Positions 35,762-49,824 are shown, counted from the first letter of the stretch. The stretch: 64,000 nt of DNA from Warburgia ugandensis (GCA_035236585.1 CP141133.1:45711729-45775728), one strand, 5' to 3'. Numbers and translations: made by a program. The notes: generated by a model from the letters alone, not told the origin.

Positions 35762-36789
35762 CCTTGCTTGCCAAAAAAGTCAGACCATGCTAAAGAAAGA
35801 GGAAATTGGGGATTTTTGGTCACCAAAGAAATAAAGTCTACCAATGAAGGCTGCAGCTTGAATTGCTAATCTAGTAATTCACCTTAATCTGCACGAAGGG
35901 AGGAGCAAAATCCCTTTGGTTCAGCCACAATTGGAGGAGGGACAATGTTGAATTAGAGAAAATTGTATCCACAGGATAGTCACTAAAATAATCCATTAAC
36001 GACACCCTCTCTGGTGATGATTTGAGACAATAGAAATGACATAAATGTAGGATCCTTACATGACCTTCTTAGATTCCTTCAAATTGGAGGAATGTTAGTA
36101 GATCTAGGGTTTTTGGTTAGGGGTAACTAATCCATAGCTAAAACAAGATCAGATCGTCAATCTCGTACATATTTAATAGACAGAGATTGACAGGGACTTT
36201 GATCATTTTTTCTGAGCTTCGATCATTTATCTTGAAGTGGGACAATGATGATTAGATTCACTAACTTGATTCACAGTCAGATAAGAGATCCAACTATCAA
36301 TCTCTTCCTTGTATAAATGATAGAGATCATTGGGAACTCGAACAATCTTGCCTAAGTTTCGATCATTCATCTTAAACTCTAATAGTAATGATCTAGCCTC
36401 TGATTTGTGTCAGATTTCTAATGTTTGAACTATAAGTTTACAAAATTTGTAATCTTTGATGATCCAAGGCTAATTAGAGCTTTGATCATTTGGTCAGAAT
36501 TTTGATCAACCATCTAATTTTTGAAATTCATGCTGATCAAAATTAACAGTCTAAATTAGTATGTAAATTGAAAGGGAATTCTTAATCCAGTGTTCTAAGT
36601 TGATCAATTAGTCTTGAATTGAATTGAATGAGAAACATGATCTGGAACAGAACACAAATCAGACAATCTTGATCGTCTAATCAATTACTATTAGCATTCA
36701 GATATGCAATGTTTGATCAATAATTAGACATTGACATTGCATTCTTTAATCCTTGAATAGTTTGAAATTAAAGAAAAGTTCCAATCACA

Positions 36790-36794
36790 ATGTT
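36790..36794 (+). repeat. Target-site duplication of LTR-D, left
   Basis: ATGTT directly before TGTAACAACC; identical to 40248-40252. Confidence 0.85.
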
Positions 36795-39700
36795 TGTAAC
36801 AACCCCAAATTTTTGTGAATTTTTTGGAATTATTAAATGTGTAAATTGAAAATTTGGAAAATAGATTTGGAAATTGATATTCTAAGAAAATTAGCTTTCT
36901 ATAGAATTAGGAGTTGAAACATGAATATTTGGATTCTACTCAAAAAATGAAATCCAACCACAAAGAAAACTAAAACCGGAGTTTGGATGAGAAAGTTATG
37001 GGACTTTTAAGTATAAGGGCATTTTGGTAATTAAAAGATAAAAACAAAATTAGCAAGTGGCTGTTTGGATAATGACAACCCCTATCTCCATCGTTTATGG
37101 TGAGAAAAGTGCTAGGTGGTCACACCTCCCTCTAGTCCTCATCTGCTGTGCTGGGAAAAAGGATGACGATGCTGCTACCATGAGGACGATACATCACCAG
37201 ATTAAGTACCCGTTTCCCCTTCCCTAGCGCACTCTCTTCTCTCCCTTTGGTCACCTTCTTCTTCACTATTTTTCTAGCAACCTATGGTTCTGGCAAACAC
37301 ATATAAGGCTTGTACTCACTGGATTCACCTCTTCTCCTCTCCGGCTGGCTAGGTAAGCCTCCCCTTCCACTTCTCCTTTCTTTTCCTCTCCTTTTCCCTC
37401 CTTTTCTCCTCGCAAATTGGCTTTTTAGCAAGTATCACCAATGAACCAGAAGCAGTGAATCTGATTTGGAACCACCTCAAGGATAGCTCAGATGGAAGAT
37501 TTGAGCAGTACGACGAGATCATGGGACCCCAAAACCCTAAAAATCGTAAAAACAATAAACTTTTGAGAGATTTACGACTTTGATCATGGACCAGAATGAT
37601 CGAGCAGTCCAGGTTGAATGGTCTCATCCCGATTGACTTGATTGGGAGACAAGACCCCTCCCTGTGACATGTAATGGAGATGCACTAGCTCGGCACGTCC
37701 CTGTGCATGCAAACGTGTGTGGGGCGGTCACGGACCAACCAAAACACAGATGTGTTTTGGGGATTGTGATGCACCAACAGTGCATCCTGGACCCCATGAC
37801 ACACCAGAACCTCCCAGAGGGTGCATTTTCTCCAGTGCATCCTAGTGACCCGTCTTGACACATTTTGATCCAAAATTTAAATTTGAACTATTAAAATGAC
37901 CTAAAATACTAAATTTGAAATTCAAAGGGCTATATAAGCTTGATTTATGATCAGGAAGGTACGATGGACTTGTATGAATGACACAGACCTAATTATGCAA
38001 TAAAATTTAGGATCAGAGACCAAATTCGACTGATCAAACCATAGAAACTATAAAATGTGAATAAATGGATTAGATCACAGGAGATCAAGTCCAAAGAAAT
38101 GATTAATTAGGTCATTAAGTAATGTATCAAGACAATGTGGATAATCAGGTCACTTAGATATGTTTAGAATTTTAATCTAAAACACTAGTTAAGGTAAACT
38201 TTTAAGATCTAATATATAAAAGTTAGATTTGGCCATCAGATCGATACATAAACTTTAAATATTACTTATATCAATTAAAATATAGTATAATTATGATTGA
38301 TTAAGCTATAGATTGAATAATTCAATAAATTTAATTGTCAGATCTACCTTAAATATTAAAATAGATCTGAATTGACATAGATAGTGATTAAAAATACTAA
38401 TTCTGATCGACCAAAGATGATTAGACAAACCTTAGAGAGATGTAAATTGACCATGAAAGATCAGACGCAAGATGATCTAAATTATGTTGATCAATAATAA
38501 GATAAATCAATAATATTATTAAAAGATAAGAAAATAACCATCTTTGTACATGTAATTTGACAAATACACACTATTACACAAACAATAAGGAATATGGTCC
38601 TGGAGAGACTGGGCACTCATTACGAGGTAGGTAGAATTTGAAGAATGCATGTTCTAAGTTGTTTATTAAATAAAATAACTAGCAAATTAACATGCTTTAA
38701 ATGTTTAGTATGTGAAATGAGTTAATCAAAATGATGTGTTGATTTCATGCTTACAATTGTGTGAACATTAGTTAAATGACATGATCTAAATTCACATTAT
38801 CTATATCTCCACGAAAGTATATTTTAGTACAAGGGTACCAATTTCATTATCTGTATATGTGTGAATTTGGATTAATAAATTTACATCCTTGGTGTGTGAT
38901 CACCCAATAAGTGAGGATGTTGATATTGTTATGGAATTTCTTATTTATTTAACTAGGAAAATTGCCTATTATTATTATTATTCTTATTTAACATCTAGGC
39001 ATGGAGACCTTAGAGTTTTGTTTTCGACAGGCATAGGCCTAGGCATGCTATCTTAGGAAGGTATTAGGATTGGACATCCACTCTCTAAAATTGTTGTTAT
39101 ATGGATACCATGCCCATATCGAGGCAAAATGTTGAGTGAGGCAATTATGGGAAGGCCGCCACTTTGATGGTCTATCTCCCCATATATACATGATGTAGAT
39201 GATTTTCCATCATGGTATTAATGGAGTATATTGAAGTCATTTAGATGTGCTATTATGGATTGATATTGCAACTTAGTAGTCCTTATATTTTATGCAGTAT
39301 GGTGCTAACCTAATGAGATGATGGTATGCCTTGTGAGGCAGCATGATGATATGCCTAGTAGGAGCTCATTACCAATATGTGATATGATGTTATTAGTTTA
39401 CCAGCAAGGCTAGATTGACCTCGTATATTAAGGGCTATGGATATCATATGTTAATATACCAACAGAGGCTGGAGGATTATGGACCCCATATAGTGAGGGG
39501 ATATGAATATTGGACCCAGTATAGTAGGGAATGGATATTATGATATCATTATTGATGACATTTATAATTTTGTATGAATTTTAACAATTTTGGTATGCAA
39601 AGTATAATTATGTATATATATATATATATGAATTATTGAGGGAGTACTTTTATAGAAGTTTTCTCATGGGTAAAGTACAGGGTAGACTTGCTATGGAGAG

Positions 39701-40247
39701 TATGGTTCATGGAAATTGGATGACTTCCTTTGCATGAAAAATGATGAATATGGACATGAATTTACAATGAATTATTGGATTATAAATCATATTTTAAGTT
39801 TCATATGCTTCTTCAATCCCCTACCTAGAATAGCTTGCTGAGATATTGTAAATGTTTGAATGTCTATAGTATCTTAGATACGTATAGATAGGAGAAGATG
39901 GATACAATACAGGGATACTAGCAATCATACTACTGTCAAGTATGCATTCTCATTTCAATTCTTGTACTATGTAGTTAATTATTTGGATTGTGGAGTTGGG
40001 ACATTTAATATAATAGTTATAGGAGCTGTTTAAGTGAACCATTGGATGGGTCTTGTTTTTAATAAATGAAGTTCTATTTTATAAAAAACTATATATTTAT
40101 ATATAGTATGAGAGTATAAGTGACATTCGGGCTTTTTAGAAATGAATTTCAAAGAAAACATTTTTTGCTATCTTGAATTTCAAAAATATTAGCTCCATCT
40201 TTTAAAAATAAATATGAAAAAGTGTTTTAAAAATCCAGGGTGTCACA
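36795..40247 (+). mobile_element. Solo Tekay-type LTR-D with perfect target duplication
   Basis: 3453 bp from TGTAACAACCCC to CCAGGGTGTCACA, flanked on both sides by ATGTT (36790-36794 and 40248-40252). It has the U3 block near 37065-37085, a GC-richer stretch at 37640-37860 and GATC-dense sequence at 38040-38470. The hairpin is at 39839-39876. There is no internal element sequence. It is the best-bounded LTR in the window and serves as reference for the others. Confidence 0.9.
39839..39876 (+). other. Conserved LTR hairpin, LTR-D
   Basis: TGAGATATT pairs with AGTATCTTA over 9 positions, two of them G-T pairs, after TAGCTTGC. Its two middle pairs are A-T and T-A where other copies have G-C and C-G. 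Confidence 0.65.
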
Positions 40248-40252
40248 ATGTT
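40248..40252 (+). repeat. Target-site duplication of LTR-D, right
   Basis: ATGTT directly after GGTGTCACA; identical to 36790-36794. Confidence 0.85.
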
Positions 40253-41325
40253 AATCCAATAGATATGAACAACTAAAATGAAGTTAATGGTTAGATCACA
40301 ATCACATGCAGAAAATAAACTATAAGGTATTGTTTATATGGAATTAAATATAATTTGGTCATCAAATTTTGATTAGAGTTGCTATTCAAAGGATATTATG
40401 ATAGTTTACGTAACTTAAGAAGATCTAATTATTGAATCATTAATCTGGATAATAAATGGCAGGCATATAAGGATATGATCATATCTCCCATGTCTGACAT
40501 AGGAATAGTGACTATAAAACATCGAAATAGGCAAATATGACCTTTAGATGATGAATTAAAGTGAATGAGAGATCATAAGTCTAATAGTTTCATGATTTTG
40601 AGATATTCTAAATAATTAGATCATGAGATACGTAAAAATCTAAGTTATGGATTTAAAATAGTATGAAAGTTAGAACTGATGTTGAAAATAACAAATTTAT
40701 GCACTGTATAGATTGATGCTTAAATTGATTGACCATGGAGAGAGGACCGTAAAAGCTATTGAGAAAGGATAACCTATCAGAAGAGGTAGGTAATCTAATA
40801 CTACCAAGTTTCAAATGAACTTCAAAATGAGAAGATAGTTTATGAATTATTACCGAGTTGGAATGATATGATTATACCAATGATTTGATACGCATGTACG
40901 TTATTTGAGCGTATATGATTTTCATGTAGATCCATGATTTATTATGTGTTCTTTATTTGACATTCTTATAAATGATGAATGTAAATTGATATATGATTTT
41001 AAATTCATGTTGCATACCTAATTTTGAAAGAACAATGAATCATTTAGTTTAAAGCATTCAAATGTTTACTTAACTTGTGAGACATGAGAAAGATTGTGAT
41101 TTGTATATGCATGATTTTCATACTTTGAAAAGAATGCTTGAAAATGCATGGTTTTGCATAAGGTATGCACATCATATGATAAGATTGAGATGTATGCATA
41201 TGAATATCAATTGATTTGGCTATTGAGCCATGCTTTGAAATGAGTACTTAAGATACATGGCTTTGTGTAAAGTATGCATACTATGTTATATAATTTAAGA
41301 TGTGTGATGTTGATCTTTTGGTGGT

Positions 41326-41965
41326 GATTACCCATTTGGCTAGTCTGCCTTGCTATGTGCACAAGAGATCGTTGGTTAGTTCGCTTGCATGTGTTGCAAA
41401 TGGACCATTGGTTAGTTTGCTTGTATGTGTTGCAAATGGGCCATTGGTTAGTCTGTGTGCATGTGTTACAAATAGGCCATTGGTTAGTCCACCTACATGT
41501 GATGCAAATGGACCATTGGTTAGTTTGCCTGCATGTGTTACAAAGGAACTGCTAGTTAGTCTGCTTGCATGTGTTATAAATGGACCATTGGTTAGTCCAC
41601 CTATATGTATTGCAAATGGACTATTGGTTAGTCCTCCTACATGTGTTGCAAATGGACCATGGGTTAGTCTGCTTGCATGTGTTGTAAATGGACCATCGGC
41701 TAGTCTGCTTACATGTGTTACAAAGGGATCATAATGTCCACCTACATGTCCTGCAAATAGACCATTGGTTAGTCCTCCTACATGTGTTGCAAATGGACCA
41801 TGGGTTAGTCTACTTGCATGTGTTGCAAATGGACCATTGGTTACTCCGCCCACATGTGTTGCAATGGAACCATTGGTTAGTCCATCTGCATGTGTTGCAA
41901 AGGGACATTTGGTTGCTTGCTATGTGCACAAGGACTATTGGTTAGTCATCTTGTATAAGTGCAGA
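41326..41965. repeat. 36-bp minisatellite, about 17 copies
   Basis: The unit is roughly TTGGTTAGTCTGCTTGCATG + TGTTGCAAATGGACCA, repeated head to tail from about 41336 to 41945 with small differences between copies. Because 36 is divisible by 3, several frames on both strands stay open over 140-160 codons and look like repeat proteins. I regard them as a by-product. The array is a local expansion inside LTR-C; the other LTRs lack it. Confidence 0.9.
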
Positions 41966-42288
41966 ACAACTTGGTGATTTGCCTATATGGTTCATCTACC
42001 TGACATGTGTTGTCAAAAGACATTTTGTCCCATTATTTTACTATCAATGATTTGTTTTCTTTTTCTTTTCACGATGAGATGGTTATTTGAAATATAGGAC
42101 ATTTGGTTGATAAAACAATCAAGGTGAATATGTGCACATCAATGAAGTTATTAGTGGTTTGAATTGACACGTAGTTTAACTAATTAGTACTTTGAATTTT
42201 AAAGTAATCAAACTAATTAGTACTCTGAATTTTAAAGTAATCATATGTTACTCGAATTGTCAAGTATGATGTAGATTTTGTGGTTGAC

Positions 42289-42301
<13 letters not shown>

Positions 42302-42344
<43 letters not shown>
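42302..42344. repeat. TG microsatellite
   Basis: About 21 TG units in LTR-C, next to a short TA run. Confidence 0.95.
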
Positions 42345-42347
<3 letters not shown>

Positions 42348-42480
42348 CAAGCATAATCGTGCTTATGATGCATTCCATGTGAAGGCTTGTGGCCATGTGA
42401 TTTTATCATAAAAAAAACGTTTCTTCAAATCATTTTATGTGTATTGCGTGATTTTTGTATTGTAGCATTGGATTATCTCC

Positions 42481-42499
42481 TGAGTATGTCGTATGCTCA
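42481..42499 (+). other. Conserved LTR hairpin, LTR-C
   Basis: TGAGTAT / ATGCTCA: 7 pairs (one G-T) with a 5-base loop, preceded by CTCC. It matches the LTR-1 hairpin with a changed base in the 3' arm. Confidence 0.65.
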
Positions 42500-43115
42500 C
42501 CCTATCATTTTTACCACACATCAACTCAAAAAGAATTAGAAACAAGATTAAAGTTCTAAGAAGACCATTTGTCAATTAAAGAGGAAAAGTTGTGAGGTAA
42601 TCTAGAGTTTCAAAAAAAAAAAAAAAAAAACTCAATCATTTTGACTATCATGTAATTGTGTTAATCTTATACATGAATTAATTTGTAATTATGCTATTTG
42701 AGAAGTCTTGGAAAATGTTAAATGTATTTGGAAAGGAGATGGAGTCTCCAATCACATTTTTAAATTCAAAGGAACGTTTATTAGGTACTTTGCATAGCAT
42801 GCATTGCATATCTTTTGTCAGAAAAACAGAAGAACCTCTATCGAATTTTTGGTAGAAATGTAGTGCCCATCGCATTGAAAATCTTTATTTTAAGAAAATA
42901 AAAAATGACACTTGTGGTTTTTATTAATAAATTTTAAAGAAAAAGATTCTTCTACTATTATATTAATTTTTAATATGGTTTTTAATGGAGATTAATCTTC
43001 CTACATAAATATCTTTTGTATAAAAAATGCATTTAAAAACCCTAGTTGTCACACAATATGACTTAGGAATTAGAAGTGGCAATGTAGGAGAATCCAAAAT
43101 CATGATTTTGAAAAA

Positions 43116-44713
43116 TGTAACATCCTGGGTTTCAAAATACCTCTTAAATACTTTTTCAAAATTTGGGTTATTCCTTGTTGGAAATTCTTTTTGAAAACAA
43201 AATTGCAAAATTTTTTGTCTTTTAGAAACATTTTTGAAAATCCCAAGTGTCAATTTCTTACACAAACATAACAATTTTATGGTGGAATAAATGTCTCATT
43301 CCTACTAAAAATTTGATAGAGTTTTCTCTGTCTTTCTGCCATGTGCGCATTTAATGCATTTGTGTAGAACTCCTTATAGACACAAATAGACTTTTATATT
43401 TTAAAAATGAATAACAAAACTTAATCATAACCACAAAACCTCTAGTCACAACCCAATTCCATTAAAAAGAAATAAGCCCAAAATATCAAGTCAATATACA
43501 TTCACATTCTCTGATAATTCATAAATCAAATCTCAGGAGGCAAGGCTCACCCTTCCAATGCTGAAAATCACAATCTCCTAAATTTTAAACACCTTTGTTT
43601 GCTTTCACATTTGTGGCTTGACCTTTACAATCCTTCCATTCTATTTCTTTAAGTCTAAGACATTATAAATAAATTACAATGTCTCAGCAAGCTTGTGCTT
43701 GTGCAGGTAGAAAGAGTTGCTATTTTGGCATATAGTTTATGATTTACATAGCAGTATATTTTGAAGATTTACCATCTCTTAACAAAGTTGATGTTGTTTC
43801 AAAAGATATGCTCATGTTGGAATTAAAATTTCTCAAATAATATATTCATGCAGTTAGTTTACATATGCATATCAGTACAATTGATAAATCATAAGATTTT
43901 CATGATTTTTGAAGATATCAATAGCTTAACCTTTAAAGGGAATTCAAACATTCTATGCCTTTCTTATTTCATAGACTTGTATTCATATTAAAATCATTTT
44001 CCTCAAACAAATACATAAGTCATTCCAAATTTATTCTTGACATATAGTTCTTCCAGATCATTCATCATACATGATCATTTATCTAAATCATTTTGCATTC
44101 AATAGTTGAACCAATTTTTAAAGATGAAGGTATTTAACATTCCCATTATCACATGTAAAAGTAGTCATCAAGTGTACTCTCCTTCATGAACAATTTGCAT
44201 TTTAATGCATGTCTTATTTAATAAAGATTGTGCAAAACCACTCATAAAGCTCGATTGAATCAAACACATTAGTAAGCTAATCATAGTACTAATAGTATAA
44301 CCATATGCTAGATATATGCGTTAAAGCTCATTAAATAAAGTCAACCAGTATACTGTATGCTCAAAGTTGAATCATTAGCAAACCAACATTCGAAAAATCT
44401 TAGATCTTGCAAAACCAAAGGTTGTTCGTGAGTTGATGCAAATCATTAATTAAATATGCACATAAATCCTCTACATCAAATTAAGCTAAAAAATCACAAT
44501 TGTGGAAATTGAGTTGCATACAGTTATACTACTAGGAATGAAGCCTACCATCTAGTAGCTTGACATCCCCCTTTCAGGATTGCCTACCAAGACCATCTTA
44601 GACAAGTCCAAAATCTCAAGAGTGACTAGCATGCCTAGCATGCCAAAATAACCTAGGCTCCTATGCCCTTCCATCACCAATTGGTGACTACCATAGCCTC
44701 TACATCAGCTCAT
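43116..44713 (-). repeat. Tekay-type LTR-E, 3' half, minus strand
   Basis: The terminus lies at 43116 (minus strand CCAGGATGTTACA). The hairpin is at 43656-43686 and the mid-LTR block with a 'ggcatgctag..'-like word near 44630-44650. It stops at 44713, where the CACTA transposon begins. The missing 5' half appears at 54741-56574 in the opposite orientation. The 62 bp before it (43054-43115) hold nothing I recognise. Confidence 0.65.
43656..43686 (-). other. Conserved LTR hairpin, LTR-E
   Basis: In element direction TGAGACATT pairs with AATGTCTTA over 9 positions (one G-T) with a 13-base loop, following CAAGC-ACAA-GCTTG. The pair that is G-C in LTR-A and LTR-B is A-T here. Confidence 0.7.
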
Positions 44714-45125
44714 CACTACAGAGAGTGGTTTGTAAGATGGTTAAAAATGAGTATAGAAGACAGTTCAGAAACCATCTTATACTAGGCATCTTATAAAATG
44801 AAAACAAATATAAGATGGTTTCTAAAACCATCTTATATTAAAAGTATTATAAAAACCATCTTATATAGTTGGAATTATATAAGATAGTTTTTTAAAAACC
44901 TTCTTATAAAGTTGTGTAATAGAGGATGGTTTTGACAAGCTGTCTTATAAATATGTTTAATATAAGATGGTTTTTGAAAAACGATCTTATAAAGCTATGT
45001 AATACAGGATGGTTTTTCAAAAAACATCTTATATAGCTGTGTAATATAGGATAAATTTTGAAAATTTGTCTTATAAAGCTATATAGTAATATAAGATGAT
45101 TTTTCAAAACTGTCTTCTATGTTGA
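44714..45125. repeat. CACTA terminus and subterminal hairpin repeats, left
   Basis: CACTACAGAG is followed by at least ten short inverted units such as ATAAGATGGTTTTTGAAAAA and ACCATCTTATA. CACTA transposase-associated proteins bind repeated subterminal motifs of this kind, and their density in the last few hundred bases marks the element end. Confidence 0.8.
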
Positions 45126-45299
45126 TAGTCTCATTTACTAATATAGCTAATGGGGGGCCCCTCTCATACCCTTCTCACGTAGAGTACCAGTTCAAAGCCC
45201 TTACACCCTTGTCACTAACCCTAACTGGGGGCCTCTAAATGCCCTATTAGTAAATGAACAAGTAGATAGCTATTGCCTTTGGATCAGGCTCTCGAGCAC

Positions 45300-48200
45300 G
45301 AGGGTCGTATTCATAAAAGGCTATCGATTATGAAGGTTTGCCTATGGCTCTGAATTTCCACCTCTATTTGTTGGTGCTTATTTGGACCAAGATGATTTTT
45401 TAATAATTGTCCTACATTGTGTATACTTCTTGCACATTTTATATTCATTTGTTGTTTTCTGTTTGTACATTTTTTGTTGTCCAAAATACTATAGGCTATA
45501 ACTGCTCTACAAAATACATTTATACACATTGAACACTTCCAACATTCCACATTGAACTTCTTCATACACATTTCTCATTGAAATAAAGAAAGAACACACA
45601 GACTTCAATGTAAAAGGAAGAAATCCATATAAATAAATTTTTATTTTGTAGTTCATTGATAAAAATGTTTATGTTCAATTACATCAGTGATCTACAAATT
45701 AAAAGTTAAAAGATACTTAGTACATTTCATTTTAATGTCATCTAGATCTAATTGGGAGTAACTCGTACTTCCAAAATCAGCCTGCATGACAACAAATATT
45801 AAATTTATTTAGACATTCATTATTGGAGTCATTTAAGAGATGTAGAAAACTATAAGAATGATGATTAATCAATTAATTATCTTATCTTTCTCAATTGGGA
45901 GATTGTAAATCCTTCACAAATGAGGGTTCTCATATATCTGAGAACGTAATACACACACGCCCAATTAGATTGTTGTTTAGGGCACTATATAATATAGTTA
46001 ATAAAAAAGGTTCAAATATCATGTGTAATTATAAATGTAGGTTATAAATTATACTAAATAATTAGTAAATCATCCCTTGACATTTTTCCAAGTATGTTTT
46101 GTTGGGTGGTTAATATTTTCCATTTGAGCCCATTTATACCATGAACTGCACGTATATAAGTAAAAAACATTAGATATGAATAAAGAGGATAGTTATAAGT
46201 TATTCAACTATTATAATGGATGAAATAAAAGGCATACTTACTTATTGATGATTTCCATCAGCGCACCTCGAATGTGTGCTCCACAAGAAGAAAAAAATAT
46301 TGCACGCCCACCATACACATGTAAAGCTAGTAGCATCCAATTGGACCTATATACATAATCAATGAATTGAAATTTACAAAAAATAAATTATATAGATATT
46401 TGTGTTTATGGAGTGACATAACTTAGCAAAACATATAATAATCTACTCGCTATTGTAGGGAATCAATAAAGCTTGCCCCTTGTTACAACACCAAAAATGC
46501 AAGTATGATATCTTCTATTTGTTTCTCCTTGGGAAAATGCTCCTTTGGTCCAGAGATGACAGTAGGGTCAAGGAATCTATAAATGTCCTTGACCTCTAAT
46601 GTTTGTAATTTATCATATAAAGACCTACAAAAATTTAATGTCAAATACTTATCATAATGTCAATTTGATTCTTAATAGAGCAGTTACACGACATTCATGA
46701 TATAAACGATAATATGTGTGTATTCTAGTTGAGCCATATTACATATGGCCAAGAGGTCCTCTTTCATGATTGAAACCTCAACTACGTCATGGGAAACCAC
46801 GTTGACCTCAGAAGTGAAGGTGTGTTAGGTGGAACCTGCATCTAATCCCTACATTGTGGATATAATTTTCTAGAAATTAATAATGAATATATATAAGAAG
46901 AGGTAAGGAGATTCAATTTTATCATAAAAATAGACATGAATATTGGGATGGGCAATTGTTATGTCAAAATTTGTTGTTGAGGAGCGGGACACCCTCAATG
47001 GTTCCTTGTGCTTCTTCTGGTTAACATTAGAAGCAAATAATATTTAAAATTTAGTTGAGGCATTAAAATTATTGTTAAACATGTTGCTAGGATACCATAA
47101 CATACCTTGGATGACATTGCTTTGATATACTTCTTTGGCCAACCTACATGATATCTAATTGCATCCCCAACATTATGAATATTGTCCTCTTCTTTAGGAA
47201 ATGGTGGGAGGACGACAGCAATGCACACACGCTTAATGTGTGGATGCATCAACTTGTTGTGTAACATGACAAAAAAACCTTGTATAGTGTAGCCATAGTA
47301 ACATAGCTCTCAATTGTATATAGCCACAGCCTTCACTGGCCCACCTAAAATTTAGAAATAATATATATGTAAGAATGAATGAAGATTACTAAATAATTGA
47401 ACATTGAAAAGGTAAACATGTTAATACATACCTTCTTAATTAGGATATCTACTTTGAAGAGCTATTGTGAGACGGGGGTCGAGGGGCAACATCTTGACTT
47501 GGACCTTTGTGTATAACTCATTAAGCATATTCTCCTTCCATTCTTCCATGTCCTCTACTGGAGGATTCTTTGATTTATGAAAAAGTTTAGGAAGGAACCA
47601 CATTGCGGCATTGGCCATTACTCGGCAAGGGTGCTCATGCTTCTTGCCCATAACCCTATATAGGATGTCCCCCTTTGCAACAGTGCTACTTAGAGTCCTT
47701 GCAGTTGAACTTTCTTGGGTCAACTCTTCTTGTGCGTGCAATTATTAGAACACTGTCAATTCCATATATATGTATATATATAATATAATTCACTTACAAT
47801 TCCTGAAGCAACCAAAGTAGATTTTTTGTCAGTGAAGGTCTAGGAGTTGCGCCCCTATAAATGTGCCATTTTTCTTAGAAGGGCACGATTGATGGGCTCC
47901 TTGGTCCTTACTTTCTTTTCCTATCAAGAGGGACACTAATTTAGAGTTAATGAAATAAAAGTTAGGTATATATAGACTGAAATGGATTGTCACATATTCT
48001 TATTCTTTAATTGATGGGCTCCTTGGTCCTTACTTTCTTTTTCTATCAAGAGGGACACTAATTTAGAGTTAATGAAATAAAAATTAGGCATATATAGACT
48101 GAAATGAACTATCGCATATACTTATTTTTATTCTTCAAACCCTGCACAACCAATCTTGGATAGGCAGTGTTGTATATGATTAGTTACACGCACCATTTGT

Positions 48201-48700
48201 ACTTTTATATGCTTTTCCTATACATCAAAGGAACACATAATTAACACAATCAACTTTATAATTAGAGCAATCAAACTTTTGGATAGTTGTAATTACCTCA
48301 AAATTAGAAGATAGCCATGTTTGTACAAATTGATTCAATGCATCCTAGTCAATGATGTTGGAATACAACTCAGGGATAGTGTGGAGTCTCAACAAATCAT
48401 GAACATTTGGAAGTATGTACTTTTTTGCAAGCTCACTCTTCCATCTTCTCCAGCATTCACCTGCCCCACCTAATGTATTCTTCTTGCACTCATTAGAGAT
48501 GTCAAACGCAAAAATACGAAGTAAAAAGAAGCATGTTAGTCTATCTAAAATAAAACAAGGAAAGGCACATAGTATGTTATATGTAGCAAGCATTTACAAA
48601 CCTTCACCATCTCCCATATTGCATCTTTGATTGATGGTGACACGTCTCCAATCAGTCATTGAGACTGGCACCATGCTTCAAATAGTGTAGCAATTGAAAT
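45300..48700 (-). pseudogene. Second gene of the CACTA element (remnant)
   Basis: The minus strand carries scattered protein pieces: CWRRWKSELAKKYILP (about 48450), then LYRVMGKKHEHPCRVM (about 47640) and VCIAVVLPPFPKEEDNIHN with GDAIRYHVGWPKKYI (about 47150). These recall the non-transposase protein often encoded beside the transposase in plant CACTA elements (Transposase_24-like, and a domain with GxAVGxHVxWPK). The pieces are interrupted by stops and frame changes, probably partly introns. Function: presumably DNA binding at the subterminal repeats, by analogy. Confidence in CACTA origin is moderate and in exon limits low. Confidence 0.5.
47889..48135. repeat. Tandem duplication, two units of about 123 bp
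   Basis: GATGGGCTCCTTGGTCCTTA occurs at 47891 and 48014. Both are followed by CAAGAGGGACACTAATTTAG and TATATAGACTGAAATG. The copies differ at only a few places. Confidence 0.85.
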
Positions 48701-48899
48701 TGTTGTAAGAATGTGCAGTACCACCTATGGCTTGCCCTCTACTATTAAACTATATTGTTTCTTTTATTCACTTTGACTTTTTCTTAATGATATGGTTCAT
48801 TTTTGTTAGTCCTCTACCCTTTCTCTTAATATGTGTACCTATGCTGGATTGTTCTTCATGATGCTTACTTTCTTCATGTTCCATGTTTCTTACACAAGT

Positions 48900-49471
48900 G
48901 AAAACAATACGTTTAGAAAACAATAACCAAAGTTCATTTCAGAAGATTTTCAGAGCAAAGATTATAGGTAAATACATAACATTCATATGTAGTCAAACTA
49001 CTTTTGCTTTTTTCTTTTCCTTTTCTCTAATATGTTTTCCTTCTTACTATTCATACTCATAGTTAAATTTGAAATTTAACCACCATAAATAACATTTGAA
49101 ACAAAGTATAAAATACTCTAGAATAGTCTTTAATACAACATTAATAATCTAAACAATAGAGATCAAAATCTAGCTACTTTACAAGATCATATAGATAGGC
49201 TTATAAAAAACCACAATCTAAGTGCATAGTTAGTGTACATAAATAGGATAGATAAACAATTAAGTCTTAGTAAAGTAGCAATAGAATCAGATATGAACTC
49301 TTGAATAACAATGCCAAAAAAGATCCTAAAATCAGTAATAAAAATTATCCCAAAAATAGCGTAAGTAGTCATATAGTTAGGACAATTTTGGAGCTCTATA
49401 CATGATCTAACTAAGTCTACTCTTCAAATTCCCATGGATACTTTATGGCAATAACTAACAATTCATAATCT
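48900..49471. other. AT-rich stretch without recognised content
   Basis: Between the second CACTA gene and the LTR-like block. No protein similarity, repeat or promoter that I can name; probably CACTA intron or spacer. Confidence 0.3.
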
Positions 49472-49824
49472 ATAACAACCTCAAATTTTCAGACAATTTT
49501 TTTATTTTATTTTATATAGTCCTGTAGCATATATGCATTTCAAAATACCAAGTGTTGTCATTCCTAATAAAAATTTGACAATCTCCCCTACTTTTCATAC
49601 TTACGCATTTAAGACATGCGATACAATTCACATGATAAACTATTTATTTAAATAACAGAATATATTTAGAGACTCCGCCTCATCACACCCTCATAATTTA
49701 CTATAGCGTAAACAAAGTAAAAAATGATATAAAACTCTTCCCAACATAAATTATAACATAATCAATGCTTTGGATCAATAAAAAGCACAATAAATTAAAC
49801 AAAAACTCAAGTCATGAACATAAG

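Noticed and set aside
41300-41977. Repeat proteins of 144 and 166 residues
   Set aside because: Produced by the 36-bp minisatellite; no start context, no partner gene, and equally long frames on both strands.
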